The notes beneath the pieces were generated by a model. The model was not told the origin of the DNA and did not search any database. It was given only the letters and a program-made list of their open reading frames with translations. A program made the translations under genes and the position numbers. A stretch of 64,000 nucleotides of DNA from Paraburkholderia phytofirmans OLGA172 (lineage in GTDB: Bacteria > Pseudomonadota > Gammaproteobacteria > Burkholderiales > Burkholderiaceae): contig NZ_CP014578.1 in NCBI RefSeq assembly GCF_001634365.1, positions 3,348,001-3,412,000 of the forward strand. The letters run 5' to 3'. This document shows, piece after piece, positions 19,526 through 29,588 of this stretch (positions are counted from its first letter, which is position 1; every line of letters starts with the position of its first letter).

Positions 19526-20241
19526 GCGGCACCTTATATCTGATCCCGAACACCCTTGGCGAAGGCGATGCCGACGCCCTCGACGCCGTCCTGCCCGCAC
19601 CGGTGCGTGCCCGTGCGGCCGCGCTGCAGTATTACATCGGCGAAAACGCAAAAACCACGCGCGCGTTCCTGAAGAAGGTCGGCACCGAGCGGCCTATCCA
19701 GGAAATTGAGATTCGCGAACTGAACGTGAACACGCCGGCCGGTGAGATCGACAAACTGCTGGCGCCTTTGCTGGCAGGCACGGATGCCGGCCTGGTTTCC
19801 GAAGCCGGCTGTCCTGCGGTCGCCGATCCGGGCGCTCTGCTGGTGCGCCGGGCGCATGAGCGCGGCGTGAAAGTCGTGCCGTTTGTCGGACCGAGTTCGA
19901 TTCTGCTCGCGTTGATGGCGTCCGGCCTGAATGGCCAGAGTTTTGCGTTCCACGGCTATCTGCCGGTCGACGCCACCGAACGGGCCAAGCGCCTGCGCGA
20001 CCTGGAGCAGCAATCGCGCAAAGCCAAACAAACGCAGATTTTTATCGAAACGCCGTATCGGAATAAACCGCTGCTCGATACATTGCTGGCAACGTGCGCG
20101 CCCTCCACCCTCGTTTGCGTTGCGGTCGACCTGACGCTGGAGACTGAGACCATCGCGAGCCGCACCGTGGCCGACTGGAAAAAGAAACCGGCGATCGATC
20201 TGCACAAACGGCCGGCAATTTTCCTGATGCTGGCCGTCTGA
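19522..20241 (+). CDS. SAM-dependent methyltransferase, tetrapyrrole-methylase fold (RsmI-like)
   Basis: 239 residues starting MSGTLYLIPNTLGEGDADAL. The fold is that of RsmI/CbiF: AGTDAGLVSEAGCPAVADPG is the SAM-binding glycine-rich strand and VPFVGPSSILLALMASGL follows. The N terminus differs from true RsmI (no GTPIGN motif but LIPNTLGE), so it is more likely the shorter paralogue seen next to maf in beta-proteobacteria than the 16S C1402 enzyme itself. Substrate unknown. Confidence 0.82.
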   Translation: MSGTLYLIPNTLGEGDADALDAVLPAPVRARAAALQYYIGENAKTTRAFLKKVGTERPIQEIEIRELNVNTPAGEIDKLLAPLLAGTDAGLVSEAGCPAVADPGALLVRRAHERGVKVVPFVGPSSILLALMASGLNGQSFAFHGYLPVDATERAKRLRDLEQQSRKAKQTQIFIETPYRNKPLLDTLLATCAPSTLVCVAVDLTLETETIASRTVADWKKKPAIDLHKRPAIFLMLAV

Positions 20242-20267
20242 CCGCAGCCTCAGCGAGAGAGGAAACG

Positions 20268-20312
20268 AAAAAGCCCCGTGCGATCAACTGGTGATCGCGC
20301 GAGGCTTTTCTT
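20268..20312. terminator. Bidirectional intrinsic terminator between convergent genes
   Basis: A long hairpin with AAAAGCC / GGCTTTT outer arms and GCGATCA / TGATCGC inner arms around a short loop, flanked by A and T tracts. It stands between the plus-strand methyltransferase gene and minus-strand sppA, and can end transcription from both sides. Confidence 0.8.
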
Positions 20313-20355
20313 GACAACCGACGGCTAACGCACGGCCATCAGTCAGCATAATCGA

Positions 20356-21360
20356 TCAACGCAGACTCAACTTCCCGCCAAGCGCCATCGCATGCACCGC
20401 GCCGCTGCCGACCGCAGCACCGAACTTGCGCGCCACACGATCCGTAATGCTCTCCTTGACCGTGTAGTCGACGATATCCGGTGCCTTGAAGAGGTCGCGC
20501 GCGACGTAATCCGCGTCGCCGAAACCGTCGGCAAGCCCCAGCTCGACACTCTTCTGACCCGTCCAGAACAGGCCCGAGAACATATCCGGCGTTTCGTGCA
20601 GGCGCTTGCCGCGCCCCTCACGCACGGCGTCGATGAACTGCGCATGGATCTGATCGAGCATGTCCTGCGCATGTTCGTCCATCTTCGGCGTTTCCGGCGA
20701 GAACGGGTCGAAAAAGCCCTTGTTCTCACCCGAAGTATGCAGCCGACGCTGGATCCCCAGCTTATCCATCAGCCCCGTGAAGCCGAAGCTGTCCATCAGC
20801 ACACCAATCGAACCGACGATACTCGCCTTGTCCACATAGATCTTGTCCGCCGCCGCCGCCGCGTAATAGCCACCCGACGCGCACATATCGCCGACCACGA
20901 CATACAAGGGGATCGACGGATACTTGGCGCGCAGCCGGCGAATCTCGTTGTAGATAATGCCTGCCTGCACCGGGCTGCCGCCCGGGCTGTTACAGCGCAG
21001 GATCACGCCTGCCGTACCCGCATCGTCGAACGCACTTTCCAGTGCAGTGTTGACATCTTCCGCGTTTGCGTTCGTATCAGCAGAGATTTCGCCGTCAAGC
21101 GTCACCATTGCGGTATGCCGGCCAGTGGTCGCAACCTTGTCGCCGGAGAGATCTAACGCGCCCCATACCGCCAGCAGCAAGACGATCAGGAACACAAACC
21201 GGAAGAAAATCTTCCAGCGGCGTGCCGCGCGCTGCTCGGTGATTGCCGCAAGCGCGATGCGCTCGAGCGCGGCGCGCTCCCAGCCCGGCTCATCGGCAGG
21301 CGTGCGGGGGCGGCCTGTCAGGGACGGTTCCTTCGGTTCAGGAGTCAAATTGTCAGACAT
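20356..21360 (-). CDS. sppA: Signal peptide peptidase SppA-type S49 protease
   Basis: Inner-membrane serine peptidase that clears cleaved signal peptides. 334 residues, the short form with a single S49 domain. A membrane segment lies at residues 51-68 (IFFRFVFLIVLLLAVWGA). The nucleophile Ser162 is in GDMCASGGYY and the general base Lys214 in HTSGENKGFFDPF, with NSPGGSPVQAG (oxyanion loop) before. It is followed (minus direction) only by the terminator. It lies downstream of the Rieske gene by 33 bp. Confidence 0.9.
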   Translation of the reverse strand: MSDNLTPEPKEPSLTGRPRTPADEPGWERAALERIALAAITEQRAARRWKIFFRFVFLIVLLLAVWGALDLSGDKVATTGRHTAMVTLDGEISADTNANAEDVNTALESAFDDAGTAGVILRCNSPGGSPVQAGIIYNEIRRLRAKYPSIPLYVVVGDMCASGGYYAAAAADKIYVDKASIVGSIGVLMDSFGFTGLMDKLGIQRRLHTSGENKGFFDPFSPETPKMDEHAQDMLDQIHAQFIDAVREGRGKRLHETPDMFSGLFWTGQKSVELGLADGFGDADYVARDLFKAPDIVDYTVKESITDRVARKFGAAVGSGAVHAMALGGKLSLR

Positions 21361-21393
21361 GCGGTGCAGTGGAAAGGTCGAGGAGGAGAAGAA

Positions 21394-21798
21394 TCAGGGC
21401 GTGGCCGGGCGAAGTTCGCCGTCCGGCAGCCAGAACACGGCGCGGCCTTCGGGTGTGTCGCGCTCGTCCACGTGGACAGGGCGCAACCGGCCGCCGCGGC
21501 ACGGGCCGCCGACGCATTTGCCTGTATCAGGCGCGTAAATCGCACCATGTGTAGCGCACATCAAGTATAAACCGGACGATTCAAAGAACTGCCCTTCAGC
21601 CCAGTCGAGTTCCATCGGCACGTGGGCGCAGCGGTTCAGATAGCCGTACGCATGGCCATCATAGCGAACAAAAAATACCACGACGTCGCCGCCGCCAAAC
21701 CTCGCCGCGCGCCGCACGCCGGCGCCGCCGTCGACCAGTTCTTCGGACGCGCAAATGCGAACGGCCTGCGCCACCGCTTCCGTCGTGCCCGTATTCAT
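21394..21798 (-). CDS. Rieske [2Fe-2S] domain protein
   Basis: 134 residues with one Rieske domain: first ligand pair C-x-H in LNRCAHVPMELDW and second pair C-x-x-H in YLMCATHGAIYAP, followed by GKCVGGPCRG. No signal peptide or oxygenase domain, so it resembles small ferredoxin-like Rieske proteins of unknown partner. The start overlaps the stop of the HAD phosphatase gene (ATGA at 21795-21798). Confidence 0.85.
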   Translation of the reverse strand: MNTGTTEAVAQAVRICASEELVDGGAGVRRAARFGGGDVVVFFVRYDGHAYGYLNRCAHVPMELDWAEGQFFESSGLYLMCATHGAIYAPDTGKCVGGPCRGGRLRPVHVDERDTPEGRAVFWLPDGELRPATP

Positions 21799-22454
21799 GC
21801 GTTCTCTCGCAGCCAGCCGGACAGCGCGCTCACGCTGGAGGCGACGAATTTCGGCGACAAAGCCATCAGCGAACCGGCGGGATGCGCGCCGTATGTGACT
21901 GCAATGCCCGCAACGCCCGCATTGATCGCCATCTGCAGATCGTGCGTGGTGTCACCCACCATCACCGTGCGCACCGGATCCTGCCCCAGTTCACGCGTAA
22001 GCTCGTGCAGCATGGCCGGATGCGGTTTCGAGAAAGTTTCGTCCGCACAGCGGGTGCCGTCGAACAGGCTCGTCAGACGCGATTGGTCGAGCGCGCGGTT
22101 CAGCCCAACGCGGCTCTTGCCGGTCGCCACCGCGAGCAGATAACCCTGATCGCGCAATTCCTGCAGCATCTCGCGCACGCCGACGAACAGCTCGGTAGTC
22201 TGGTCCTTCACCAGATAGTGAAAGCGATAGCGCTCCGCCAGACGCGGGTAATCGGCCGGATCGAGCGTGGGCGCGGCGATTTGCAGCGCGTCGCGCAGGC
22301 CAAGGCCGATCACGTAGCTGGCGGCCTCATCGGCGGGAACAGGCAGGCCGAGATCGCGGCATGCTAACTGGATGCTGCGCGTGATGTGCGCGGTCGAATC
22401 CATCAGCGTCCCGTCCCAGTCAAAGACGATCAGATCAAATTGCTCTCTAGCCAT
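21795..22454 (-). CDS. HAD-IA family hydrolase (phosphoglycolate phosphatase-like)
   Basis: 219 residues starting MAREQFDLIVFDWDGTLMDS: motif I DWDGT, motif II in VAVATGKSR, motif III Lys in FSKPHPAM and motif IV VGDTTHDL. The start ATG 22454 lies inside the last codons of rluC (8-bp overlap); the longer frame upstream is not needed. The rluC-HAD-Rieske-sppA order is common in Burkholderiales. Substrate is not fixed by sequence. Confidence 0.88.
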   Translation of the reverse strand: MAREQFDLIVFDWDGTLMDSTAHITRSIQLACRDLGLPVPADEAASYVIGLGLRDALQIAAPTLDPADYPRLAERYRFHYLVKDQTTELFVGVREMLQELRDQGYLLAVATGKSRVGLNRALDQSRLTSLFDGTRCADETFSKPHPAMLHELTRELGQDPVRTVMVGDTTHDLQMAINAGVAGIAVTYGAHPAGSLMALSPKFVASSVSALSGWLRENA

Positions 22455-23472
22455 GCGGTGTCGTCTCCGGGTTTGACCCATTTCGTAATTCATTGAGCTG
22501 CGCTACAAAACTGCGGCATTCGGCCGGCAGCGGCGCCTCGAACTGCACGGGCGCGCCGGTTGCCGGGTGCGTCAGCTTAAGACGGTACGCGTGCAGGAAC
22601 ATGCGCTTCAGGCCAGGCTTGGCGTTGGCGCGCGCCAGCGCTTTGTTCAGCGCGAAGTCGCCGTACTTGGCATCGCCGACGATCGGCAACTCCAGATGCT
22701 GCAAATGGACGCGAATCTGATGCGTGCGACCCGTCTTCAGTTCCGCCTCGAGCAGCGCGTACTCCGGCCAGCGGTCGATCAGATTGAAGACCGTGTGCGA
22801 CGCGAGGCCGTCGGCCTGAACGCGCACGCGCCGTTCGCCGTCCGCGGTCAAATACTTATGCAGCGGCTCCTTGACCGCGCGGCGACGGCCCCAGTCGCTC
22901 GCCCATTCGCCGTGGACGCACGCATAGTAGCGCTTATCCATCTTGTTCTCGCGAATCTGCTCGTGCAGGTTGACCAGCGCGGAGCGTTTCTTGGCGAGCA
23001 TCAGAATGCCGGACGTCTCGCGATCCAGCCGATGCACCAATTCGAGGAATTTCGCCTGCGACCGCGCTTCGCGCATCTGTTCGATCACGCCGAACGCGAC
23101 ACCGCTGCCCCCGTGGACCGCCACGCCGGCCGGTTTGTCGATCACGAGCATGTGCTCGTCTTCAAAAATAATTTTGAAATCGGCGCTCGGCACCGGCGCC
23201 TGGGCGATGGCTTCGTTCGGTTGAGCGACGCGAATGGGCGGCACGCGCACCAGATCGCCCAGTTCGAGGCGGTACTGCGCGTCGATCCGGCCCTTATTCA
23301 CCCGCACTTCCCCGCTACGCAGGATGCGGTAAATATGGCTTTTCGGCACGCCTTTACAGACGCGCAACAGGAAGTTGTCAATGCGCTGTCCGGCCGCACT
23401 GTCGTCGATCTCGATCATCGAGACCTGGTCGCTTGCGACCGATTTCTGGGATATTTTGCCTAACTCTTTCAT
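22447..23472 (-). CDS. rluC: 23S rRNA pseudouridine synthase RluC
   Basis: RluC isomerises uridines 955, 2504 and 2580 of 23S rRNA. The protein has an S4 domain (RIDNFLLRVCKGVPKSHIYR, then LRSGEVRVNKGRI) and the pseudouridine synthase domain with the catalytic Asp in HRLDRETSGILMLAKK. ATG at 23472 gives 341 residues; a long open frame beyond it to 24162 is not RluC-like. No clear Shine-Dalgarno precedes this ATG, so a start slightly downstream (MIEIDDSAAG) remains possible. Confidence 0.92.
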   Translation of the reverse strand: MKELGKISQKSVASDQVSMIEIDDSAAGQRIDNFLLRVCKGVPKSHIYRILRSGEVRVNKGRIDAQYRLELGDLVRVPPIRVAQPNEAIAQAPVPSADFKIIFEDEHMLVIDKPAGVAVHGGSGVAFGVIEQMREARSQAKFLELVHRLDRETSGILMLAKKRSALVNLHEQIRENKMDKRYYACVHGEWASDWGRRRAVKEPLHKYLTADGERRVRVQADGLASHTVFNLIDRWPEYALLEAELKTGRTHQIRVHLQHLELPIVGDAKYGDFALNKALARANAKPGLKRMFLHAYRLKLTHPATGAPVQFEAPLPAECRSFVAQLNELRNGSNPETTPHG

Positions 23473-24203
23473 TATGAATATAATTTGCCCAGCAGTCTGC
23501 GGCGGCCGGCGCAGTGTCCGGAAATCGGGCGGATTGCGCGGGCGCAAGCGATAAACCGTTATTTTACTTGCGCCGGGGTCTGGTTGCTCACCCTGAAAAT
23601 GAGATGCAACATGTTGCACGCACGAGGTCAGTGCCCGGCAGGGACGGCGCCCACAGGCGCGTTCGGTCAAGGTCAGCTTCGACGGTAACGGAATTTTGGT
23701 AAAAAAGAATTTAACTTTCAGCTTCGGTATCGGGCGGTCTGACGCCCTGCTGTAAGGAGCTGCGAGTTGCGAAAATACGGCGTGCGCCCGAGGCGTCTTG
23801 TAGAAAGTACAAGACATGGCGACGTCAAAATGAGGCGAGACACCCCCAGCGAGAAAAGACGCGCCGACTGCGCGAACTTCCCGCTGCGGCATGACCGCAG
23901 CCTTCGACCCTCCGGTCACGCGCCCAGTTGGCGCACCGGCGCGAGTGGACGCAAGGCTTATGAAGGTCGGCTGGCAGAACCCGCGGCGTGTCGGGTCGTT
24001 ATTTGAAGCCGTGTTCGCATGTGCCCTGCGGCACCGTGTCCATTTTTCAATGGGTCGGGCCCTCTCAGGCAATTCTCCCGCCATTTTTCCCGCTCCAGCG
24101 TGCTTGTGAAAACACAACAAGGCGCGGCATGCCGCTGCCCTCATGGCTCTCGCGACTGACAACCGCGCAGCCGAGGGCTAGCTAAGCCGCCTGGAGCCGT
24201 TCA
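23473..24203 (+). promoter_or_regulatory. Long rluC-rne intergenic region; candidate rne 5' leader
   Basis: 731 bp without a convincing gene, between divergent rluC and rne. It includes a perfect hairpin GTCTTGTA-GAAAG-TACAAGAC at 23795-23815 and AT-rich patches near 23690-23720 that could hold a promoter. In enterobacteria rne has a ~360-nt structured leader through which RNase E autoregulates; a similar leader is an inference here. A Shine-Dalgarno GGAG stands seven bases before the rne ATG. Confidence 0.4.
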
Positions 24204-27200
24204 ATGAAACGAATGTTGTTCAACGCGACGCAGCAGGAAGAACTGCGCGTCGCCATCGTCGATGGGCAAAAACTCATCGATATCGACATCGAAACCGCCG
24301 GGCGCGAACAGCGCAAAGGCAACATTTACAAGGGCATCATTACCCGCATCGAGCCTTCGCTCGAAGCCTGCTTCGTCAACTACGGCGAAGACCGCCACGG
24401 CTTTTTGCCGTTCAAGGAAGTCGCTCGCCAGTATTTCCGTGACGGCGTCGACATGCGCGCCGCGCGCATCCAGGACGCCCTGAAAGAAGGTCAGGAACTG
24501 ATCGTTCAGGTCGAAAAGGAAGAGCGCGGCAACAAGGGCGCAGCCCTCACCACCTTCATCTCGCTCGCCGGCCGGTATCTGGTATTGATGCCGAACAACC
24601 CGCGCGGCGGCGGTGTATCGCGCCGGATCGAAGGCGACGACCGTCAGGAATTGCGCGAAACCATGGCGCAGCTGCAATTGCCGGAAGGCATGAGCATCAT
24701 CGCGCGCACGGCCGGCATTGGCCGCAGCGCCGAGGAGCTGCAGTGGGACCTGAACTACCTGATGCAACTGTGGCGCGCCATCGAGGCCGCATCGCAAAGC
24801 GGTTCGAGCGGCCAGCCGATGCTGATTTATCTCGAATCGAGCCTGGTGATCCGCGCGATTCGCGACTATTTCCAGCCGGATATCGGCGAAATCCTGATCG
24901 ACACCACCGAAATCCATGACCAGGCCCGCGCCTTCATGGATATTGTGATGCCGGACAATGTCAGCAAGGTGAAGCGGTATCACGACGACGTGCCGCTGTT
25001 CTCGCGTTTCCAGATCGAACACCAGATCGAAACCGCGTACTCGCGCACGGTACCGCTGCCCTCCGGCGGCGCCATCGTGATCGACCACACGGAAGCACTG
25101 GTCGCGATCGACGTGAACTCGGCGCGCGCCACCAAGGGCGCGGACATCGAGGAAACGGCTGCACGCACCAACCTCGAAGCTGCCGACGAAGTGGCCCGCC
25201 AGTTGCGCCTGCGCGATCTGGGCGGCCTGATCGTGATCGACTTCATCGACATGGAATCGGCCAAGAGCCAGCGCGAAGTCGAGCAACGCCTGAAAGACGC
25301 GTTGAAACACGACCGTGCGCGCGTCCAGATGGGCAAGATCTCGCGCTTCGGGCTGATGGAACTGTCACGTCAACGCCTGCGCCCGGCTTTGTCGGAAGGC
25401 AGCCATGTGACGTGCCCGCGCTGTAACGGCACGGGCCACATCCGCGATACCGAATCGTCCGCGCTGCAAGTGCTGCGGATCATTCAGGAAGAAGCGATGA
25501 AGGAAAACACCGCGGCGATCCATTGCCAGGTGCCGGTCGAAGTGACCGCCTTCCTGTTGAACGAAAAGCGCGCGGAAATCAACAAGATCGAATCGCGCTT
25601 CAAGGTCAACGTCGTTCTGATCCCGAACAAGCACCTCGATACGCCGCATTACAAGCTCGAGCGCCTGCGTCACGACGATGCGCGCCTCGACGAGCCGCGC
25701 GCCTCGTGGAAGATGGCCGAAGAAGCAGCCCGCGAACTGGAATCGGAAACCGGTTACAGCAAGCGCGCCGAGGAAGTGAAGCCGAAGCAGGAAGCCGCGG
25801 TCAAGGGCATCACGCCTGAAAAGCCGGCACCGAGCGCGCCGGTCCGTCCGGCAACCCCGGCTCCGGTGGCCGTCACGCCGGCCAGCGGCGGCTTTATCGG
25901 CTGGCTGAAGAATCTGTTCGGCATGCAGCCGGCCGCGCCGGCGCCTGTCGCACCGGCTACGACCGAAAAACAGGCGCGTCCGCAACGCGGCGAACGCACG
26001 GAGCGCGGTGAGCGCACCGGCGAACGCGGCGGTGATCGCAGCCGCAATCGCCGTGGCGGCGCAGGCGGCCGCGATGCAGCGGGCCGTGGCGAAGGCACGA
26101 CCGGCGGCCGCCAGGCTCAAGGTCAACAACCGTCGGCGCGTCGCGAGGAACGCGAACCGCGTGAAGGACGTGAGGCACGCGAAGGTCGCGAACCGCGCGA
26201 AGCACGTGAATCGCGCGAGCCGCGTGGCAACCGTGAGCCGCGTGAGGCCCGTGAAGGCCGTGAACCCCGCGAGGCTCGTGAGCCGCGCGAAGGTCGCGAG
26301 GGCCGCGAAAACCGTGACCGCGACAATCGCGGCAACGAGCGTGCGGAAACCGTCGACGGCGCACCGCGCGCCGAACGTGGCGAGCGCCAGGAACGCGGCG
26401 AACGCCGTGAGCGTGGCGAGCGCGTTGAACGCGGCGAACGCCGCAAGCAGCAGCCGGAAGCGGCAGATGCGCTGACGCAAAACGACGCGCAAGCGGCGGA
26501 AGATCTGGCGCAAAACCAGACCGCCTTGGGCGAAAATGGCGCGCCGGTCGATCAGGAAGCGGTGGCGCGTGAAGGTGAAGAGCGTCGTCGCCGTCGTCGC
26601 GGCCGTCGCGGTGGCCGTCGTGAGCGTGAAGAAGACGTGAACGGCAACCTGGCTGCGGACGTCGCGGAAGCTGAAGGCGACACCGCCAATGTGACCGACG
26701 AAGCACCGGTGCGCACCGCGCATCAACCGGTTGAGCACAAGGCTGAAGTGAACGAAGCGACTGCTGTTAAGCCGGTGGAAGTGGTTGTCGCGGCCGTCGC
26801 GACAGAAACCGCTGTCGTCAGCGAACTGCATGCAGCAACCGAAACGCCGGCTCCGGCCGTCGAACAGGCCGCGAAGACGGAAACGGCTGTACTGGTCGCA
26901 GAAGCGCCGGTGGCACCGGCTGCAGTGGAGCAAGCCGTGGCAGCGCCGGTGGCGCAAGCTCCTGCCGCGCCGGTCGAAGCTGCGCCGGCCGCCAGCGAGA
27001 CGGTTTCGCTCGTCGAACCGGCCGCTCATGTTGAAGCTGCGGTTGAAGCCCCGGTTGAAGCTCGGGTTGAAGCCCCTGCCGAAGCGCGGATCGAAACGCC
27101 GGCAGTTGCTCCGGTCGTTGAAGCGCAAGCTGCACCGGCTCCGGTAGCGACCGCGGCCCCAGCGGCAGCGGTCGAAGCACCTGCCGCCCAGCCGGCGCCG

Positions 27201-27530
27201 CAAGCCGGGATCGTTGAAGCGCAACCGGTCGTTGCAGCGACTGCTCCGGCAGCGCAACCGGTCGTTGAACCGGCCGCGGCCGAGCCAGCGCCCGTCGCAG
27301 TTGCGCCGCAAGCACCGCGTAGCGCCACTGTGTCGGCGGAAGCGCTGAAGCCGGTGCTGGAACAAGCCGGTCTCGTCTGGGTGAACACCGACGCCGACAA
27401 GCTGCGAGCCGCGCAGGAAGCGGCTGCGCAAGCAGCCAAGCCGGCTCGTGTGGGTCGCGAGCGCAAGGCGTTGCCGCCGGTCGAAACCGCGCCGATGCAA
27501 ATGGTGGAAACCGGTAAGCACCCGCAGTAA
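24204..27530 (+). CDS. rne: Ribonuclease E
   Basis: Endonuclease that starts mRNA decay and processes rRNA and tRNA; scaffold of the degradosome. 1108 residues. The catalytic half begins [21 protein letters not shown]1 domain about 35-125; DNase I-like metal site with [13 protein letters not shown] (Asp near 303) and DFIDM; zinc-link Cys404 and Cys407 in CPRCNGTGH, the same numbering as E. coli. The C-terminal half is disordered: an RE/PRE repeat block (~640-715), an Arg-rich patch [15 protein letters not shown], then Ala/Pro/Glu repeats, and a conserved end [16 protein letters not shown]. Confidence 0.97.
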   Translation: MKRMLFNATQQEELRVAIVDGQKLIDIDIETAGREQRKGNIYKGIITRIEPSLEACFVNYGEDRHGFLPFKEVARQYFRDGVDMRAARIQDALKEGQELIVQVEKEERGNKGAALTTFISLAGRYLVLMPNNPRGGGVSRRIEGDDRQELRETMAQLQLPEGMSIIARTAGIGRSAEELQWDLNYLMQLWRAIEAASQSGSSGQPMLIYLESSLVIRAIRDYFQPDIGEILIDTTEIHDQARAFMDIVMPDNVSKVKRYHDDVPLFSRFQIEHQIETAYSRTVPLPSGGAIVIDHTEALVAIDVNSARATKGADIEETAARTNLEAADEVARQLRLRDLGGLIVIDFIDMESAKSQREVEQRLKDALKHDRARVQMGKISRFGLMELSRQRLRPALSEGSHVTCPRCNGTGHIRDTESSALQVLRIIQEEAMKENTAAIHCQVPVEVTAFLLNEKRAEINKIESRFKVNVVLIPNKHLDTPHYKLERLRHDDARLDEPRASWKMAEEAARELESETGYSKRAEEVKPKQEAAVKGITPEKPAPSAPVRPATPAPVAVTPASGGFIGWLKNLFGMQPAAPAPVAPATTEKQARPQRGERTERGERTGERGGDRSRNRRGGAGGRDAAGRGEGTTGGRQAQGQQPSARREEREPREGREAREGREPREARESREPRGNREPREAREGREPREAREPREGREGRENRDRDNRGNERAETVDGAPRAERGERQERGERRERGERVERGERRKQQPEAADALTQNDAQAAEDLAQNQTALGENGAPVDQEAVAREGEERRRRRRGRRGGRREREEDVNGNLAADVAEAEGDTANVTDEAPVRTAHQPVEHKAEVNEATAVKPVEVVVAAVATETAVVSELHAATETPAPAVEQAAKTETAVLVAEAPVAPAAVEQAVAAPVAQAPAAPVEAAPAASETVSLVEPAAHVEAAVEAPVEARVEAPAEARIETPAVAPVVEAQAAPAPVATAAPAAAVEAPAAQPAPQAGIVEAQPVVAATAPAAQPVVEPAAAEPAPVAVAPQAPRSATVSAEALKPVLEQAGLVWVNTDADKLRAAQEAAAQAAKPARVGRERKALPPVETAPMQMVETGKHPQ

Positions 27531-27553
27531 GCGAACCGCTCCCACGCAAAAAG

Positions 27554-27580
27554 CCCGCCCTCACCGGCGGGTTTTTTGTT
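27554..27580 (+). terminator. Intrinsic terminator after rne
   Basis: Stem CCCGCC / GGCGGG around a six-base loop, preceded by AAAAAG and followed by TTTTTTG, 24 bp after the rne stop. Clear rho-independent form. Confidence 0.92.
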
Positions 27581-27774
27581 TTATGGGCATCGCGCACCCG
27601 CCCGATCGCGCGCTGTACGCCACTCCCCGTATACCCGGACAGCGTCCGGGGGTCGGCGGCCGCCAGATGCATTTCCGCTAGAATGAAGATCTAGGCGGTT
27701 CCAATCGCAGCGCCAATCACGGCACCTAAGCAGCACCTAACCAGCCCAAAACGAAGCATCGAGCGAAGCAATTC

Positions 27775-28884
27775 ATGTCCCAACGCATCATCCCTGTTGC
27801 CGATCTCAGCGCGGTGCCGGTCATTTCCGGCCCTGTGCAGGCGCCCAGCGGCACGCTGCACGACACGCTGGCGCGCCCGCTACGCGATCTGCGCATCTCG
27901 GTGACGGATCGCTGCAATTTCCGCTGCGTCTACTGCATGCCGCGCGCGGTGTTCGATAAGGATTACGCGTTCCTGCCGCATAGCGCTCTACTCAGCTTCG
28001 AAGAAATCGAACGGCTGGCGCAGCTCTTCGTCGCACACGGCGTCGAGAAAATCCGTCTTACGGGTGGCGAGCCGCTGCTGCGCAAAAATCTGGAATTCCT
28101 GATCGAACGGCTCGCGCAACTCACCACGCCGGAAGGCCGCCCGCTCGATCTGACGCTGACCACCAACGGCTCGCTGCTGGAGCGCAAGGCGCGCAGCCTG
28201 AAAGACGCCGGCCTATCCCGCGTGACCGTAAGTCTCGACGCGCTCGACGACACCCTGTTTCGCCGCATGAACGACGCCGACTTCGCGGTCGCCGACGTGC
28301 TGGACGGAATTGCCGCAGCCGAGGCGGCGGGGCTCGCGCCGGTGAAGGTCAACATGGTCGTCAAGCGTGGCACCAACGACAGCGAAATCGTGCCGATGGC
28401 GCGTCACTTCAAAGGCTCGGGCACGGTGTTGCGCTTTATCGAGTACATGGATGTGGGCACGTCGAACGGCTGGAACATGACCGAAGTGCTGCCTTCCGCT
28501 GATGTCGTGACACGCATCGCCGAGCATTTCCCGCTCGTGCCACTCGAAGCGCACAGCGCTGCCGAGACCGCCCAGCGCTGGGGTTACGTGGACGGCAGCG
28601 GCGAGATCGGCGTGATTTCGAGCGTGACACGCGCGTTTTGCGGCACATGTACGCGCGCGCGTCTGTCGACGGAAGGCAAGCTGTACCTGTGCCTGTTCGC
28701 GTCGTCCGGTCACGATCTGCGCGCGTTGCTGCGCAGCGGCGCGAGCGACGCCGATATCGCCACCGCTGTCGCCGAAATCTGGCAAGGCCGCAGCGACCGT
28801 TATTCGCAATTACGTGGCAGCAGCGCAGCCGTGCCGCGCGAGCAGGACGGCCGCCGCGTGGAAATGTCGTACATCGGCGGCTAG
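27775..28884 (+). CDS. moaA: GTP 3',8-cyclase MoaA
   Basis: Radical-SAM enzyme that with MoaC turns GTP into cyclic pyranopterin phosphate, the first step of molybdenum cofactor synthesis. 369 residues; the SAM cluster ligands are Cys47, Cys51 and Cys54 in [12 protein letters not shown]; the second 4Fe-4S site is in [10 protein letters not shown] and LCLF; the essential C-terminal Gly-Gly ends the protein (SYIGG). It opens the moaA-mobA-moeA run; 244 bp upstream hold the rne terminator and a TAGAAT -10-like box at 27679. Confidence 0.97.
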   Translation: MSQRIIPVADLSAVPVISGPVQAPSGTLHDTLARPLRDLRISVTDRCNFRCVYCMPRAVFDKDYAFLPHSALLSFEEIERLAQLFVAHGVEKIRLTGGEPLLRKNLEFLIERLAQLTTPEGRPLDLTLTTNGSLLERKARSLKDAGLSRVTVSLDALDDTLFRRMNDADFAVADVLDGIAAAEAAGLAPVKVNMVVKRGTNDSEIVPMARHFKGSGTVLRFIEYMDVGTSNGWNMTEVLPSADVVTRIAEHFPLVPLEAHSAAETAQRWGYVDGSGEIGVISSVTRAFCGTCTRARLSTEGKLYLCLFASSGHDLRALLRSGASDADIATAVAEIWQGRSDRYSQLRGSSAAVPREQDGRRVEMSYIGG

Positions 28885-28897
28885 AACGGCCGAGTCC

Positions 28898-29512
28898 ATG
28901 ACCCCAACACGCGAACACATCACCGGTCTGGTCCTCGCGGGCGGACGCGGCATGCGTATGGGCGGCCTCGATAAGGGACTGCAAACGCTGCACGGCGAGC
29001 CGCTTGTCTCCCAGGTGCTGAAGCGGCTCGCGCCGCAAACCGGCGCCCTGCTGATCAGCGCCAATCGTCACCCTGATGTCTACAGCGCACTCGGCGCACC
29101 GTTCGGCGCCAGGGTGCTAGCCGATACCGTGCCCGGCTTTCCCGGACCGCTGGCTGGCCTGCTCGCCGGGCTGCGCGCGGCCGGCACCGCGTACCTGCTG
29201 AGCGCGCCCTGCGACACGCCCGGACTGCCCGCCGAACTCGCCGAGCGCCTCGCGCAGGCACTCGACTCGAATCAGGCCGATATCGCCACCGTCACGACCA
29301 CCGACGCCGATGGCCACGTCTCGCTCCATCCCGTGTTCGCGTTGCTGCGCACGAGTCTCGCGGACGACCTGGCAGCCTTTCTGGAAGCCGGCGAGCGTAA
29401 GGTTCGCGCGTGGTACGCGCGCCACAAGACGGTCGAAGTCGCTTTTACCGACGAGCGCGCGTTTTACAATATCAATTCGCTACAAGAACTCGCCGACCTC
29501 GAGCGTTGCTGA
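28898..29512 (+). CDS. mobA: Molybdenum cofactor guanylyltransferase
   Basis: Adds GMP to molybdopterin to form the MGD cofactor of DMSO-reductase-type enzymes. The ATG at 28898, 13 bp after moaA, starts MTPTREHITGLVLAGGRGMR (204 residues); the open frame upstream overlaps moaA and is discarded. The nucleotidyltransferase loop LAGGRGMRMGGLDKGL and the SAPCDTPGLP metal motif are present. Confidence 0.94.
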   Translation: MTPTREHITGLVLAGGRGMRMGGLDKGLQTLHGEPLVSQVLKRLAPQTGALLISANRHPDVYSALGAPFGARVLADTVPGFPGPLAGLLAGLRAAGTAYLLSAPCDTPGLPAELAERLAQALDSNQADIATVTTTDADGHVSLHPVFALLRTSLADDLAAFLEAGERKVRAWYARHKTVEVAFTDERAFYNINSLQELADLERC

Positions 29513-29588
29513 GGCCCCGGTTGAAATCCTGCTCCGGCCGCACGGCAACAGCCGCGCCCGCCTCCGGTCGCGACGTCCAGCCCTCTTC

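Noticed and set aside
25365..27545. 726-codon open frame antisense to rne
   Set aside because: It mirrors the repetitive, GC-rich tail of rne; composition (Arg/Leu/Phe/Cys) is that of a shadow frame and no domain is seen.
27583..27774. Molybdenum-cofactor riboswitch upstream of moaA
   Set aside because: No recognisable Moco RNA core motifs could be placed in the 190 bp; would need a covariance search.
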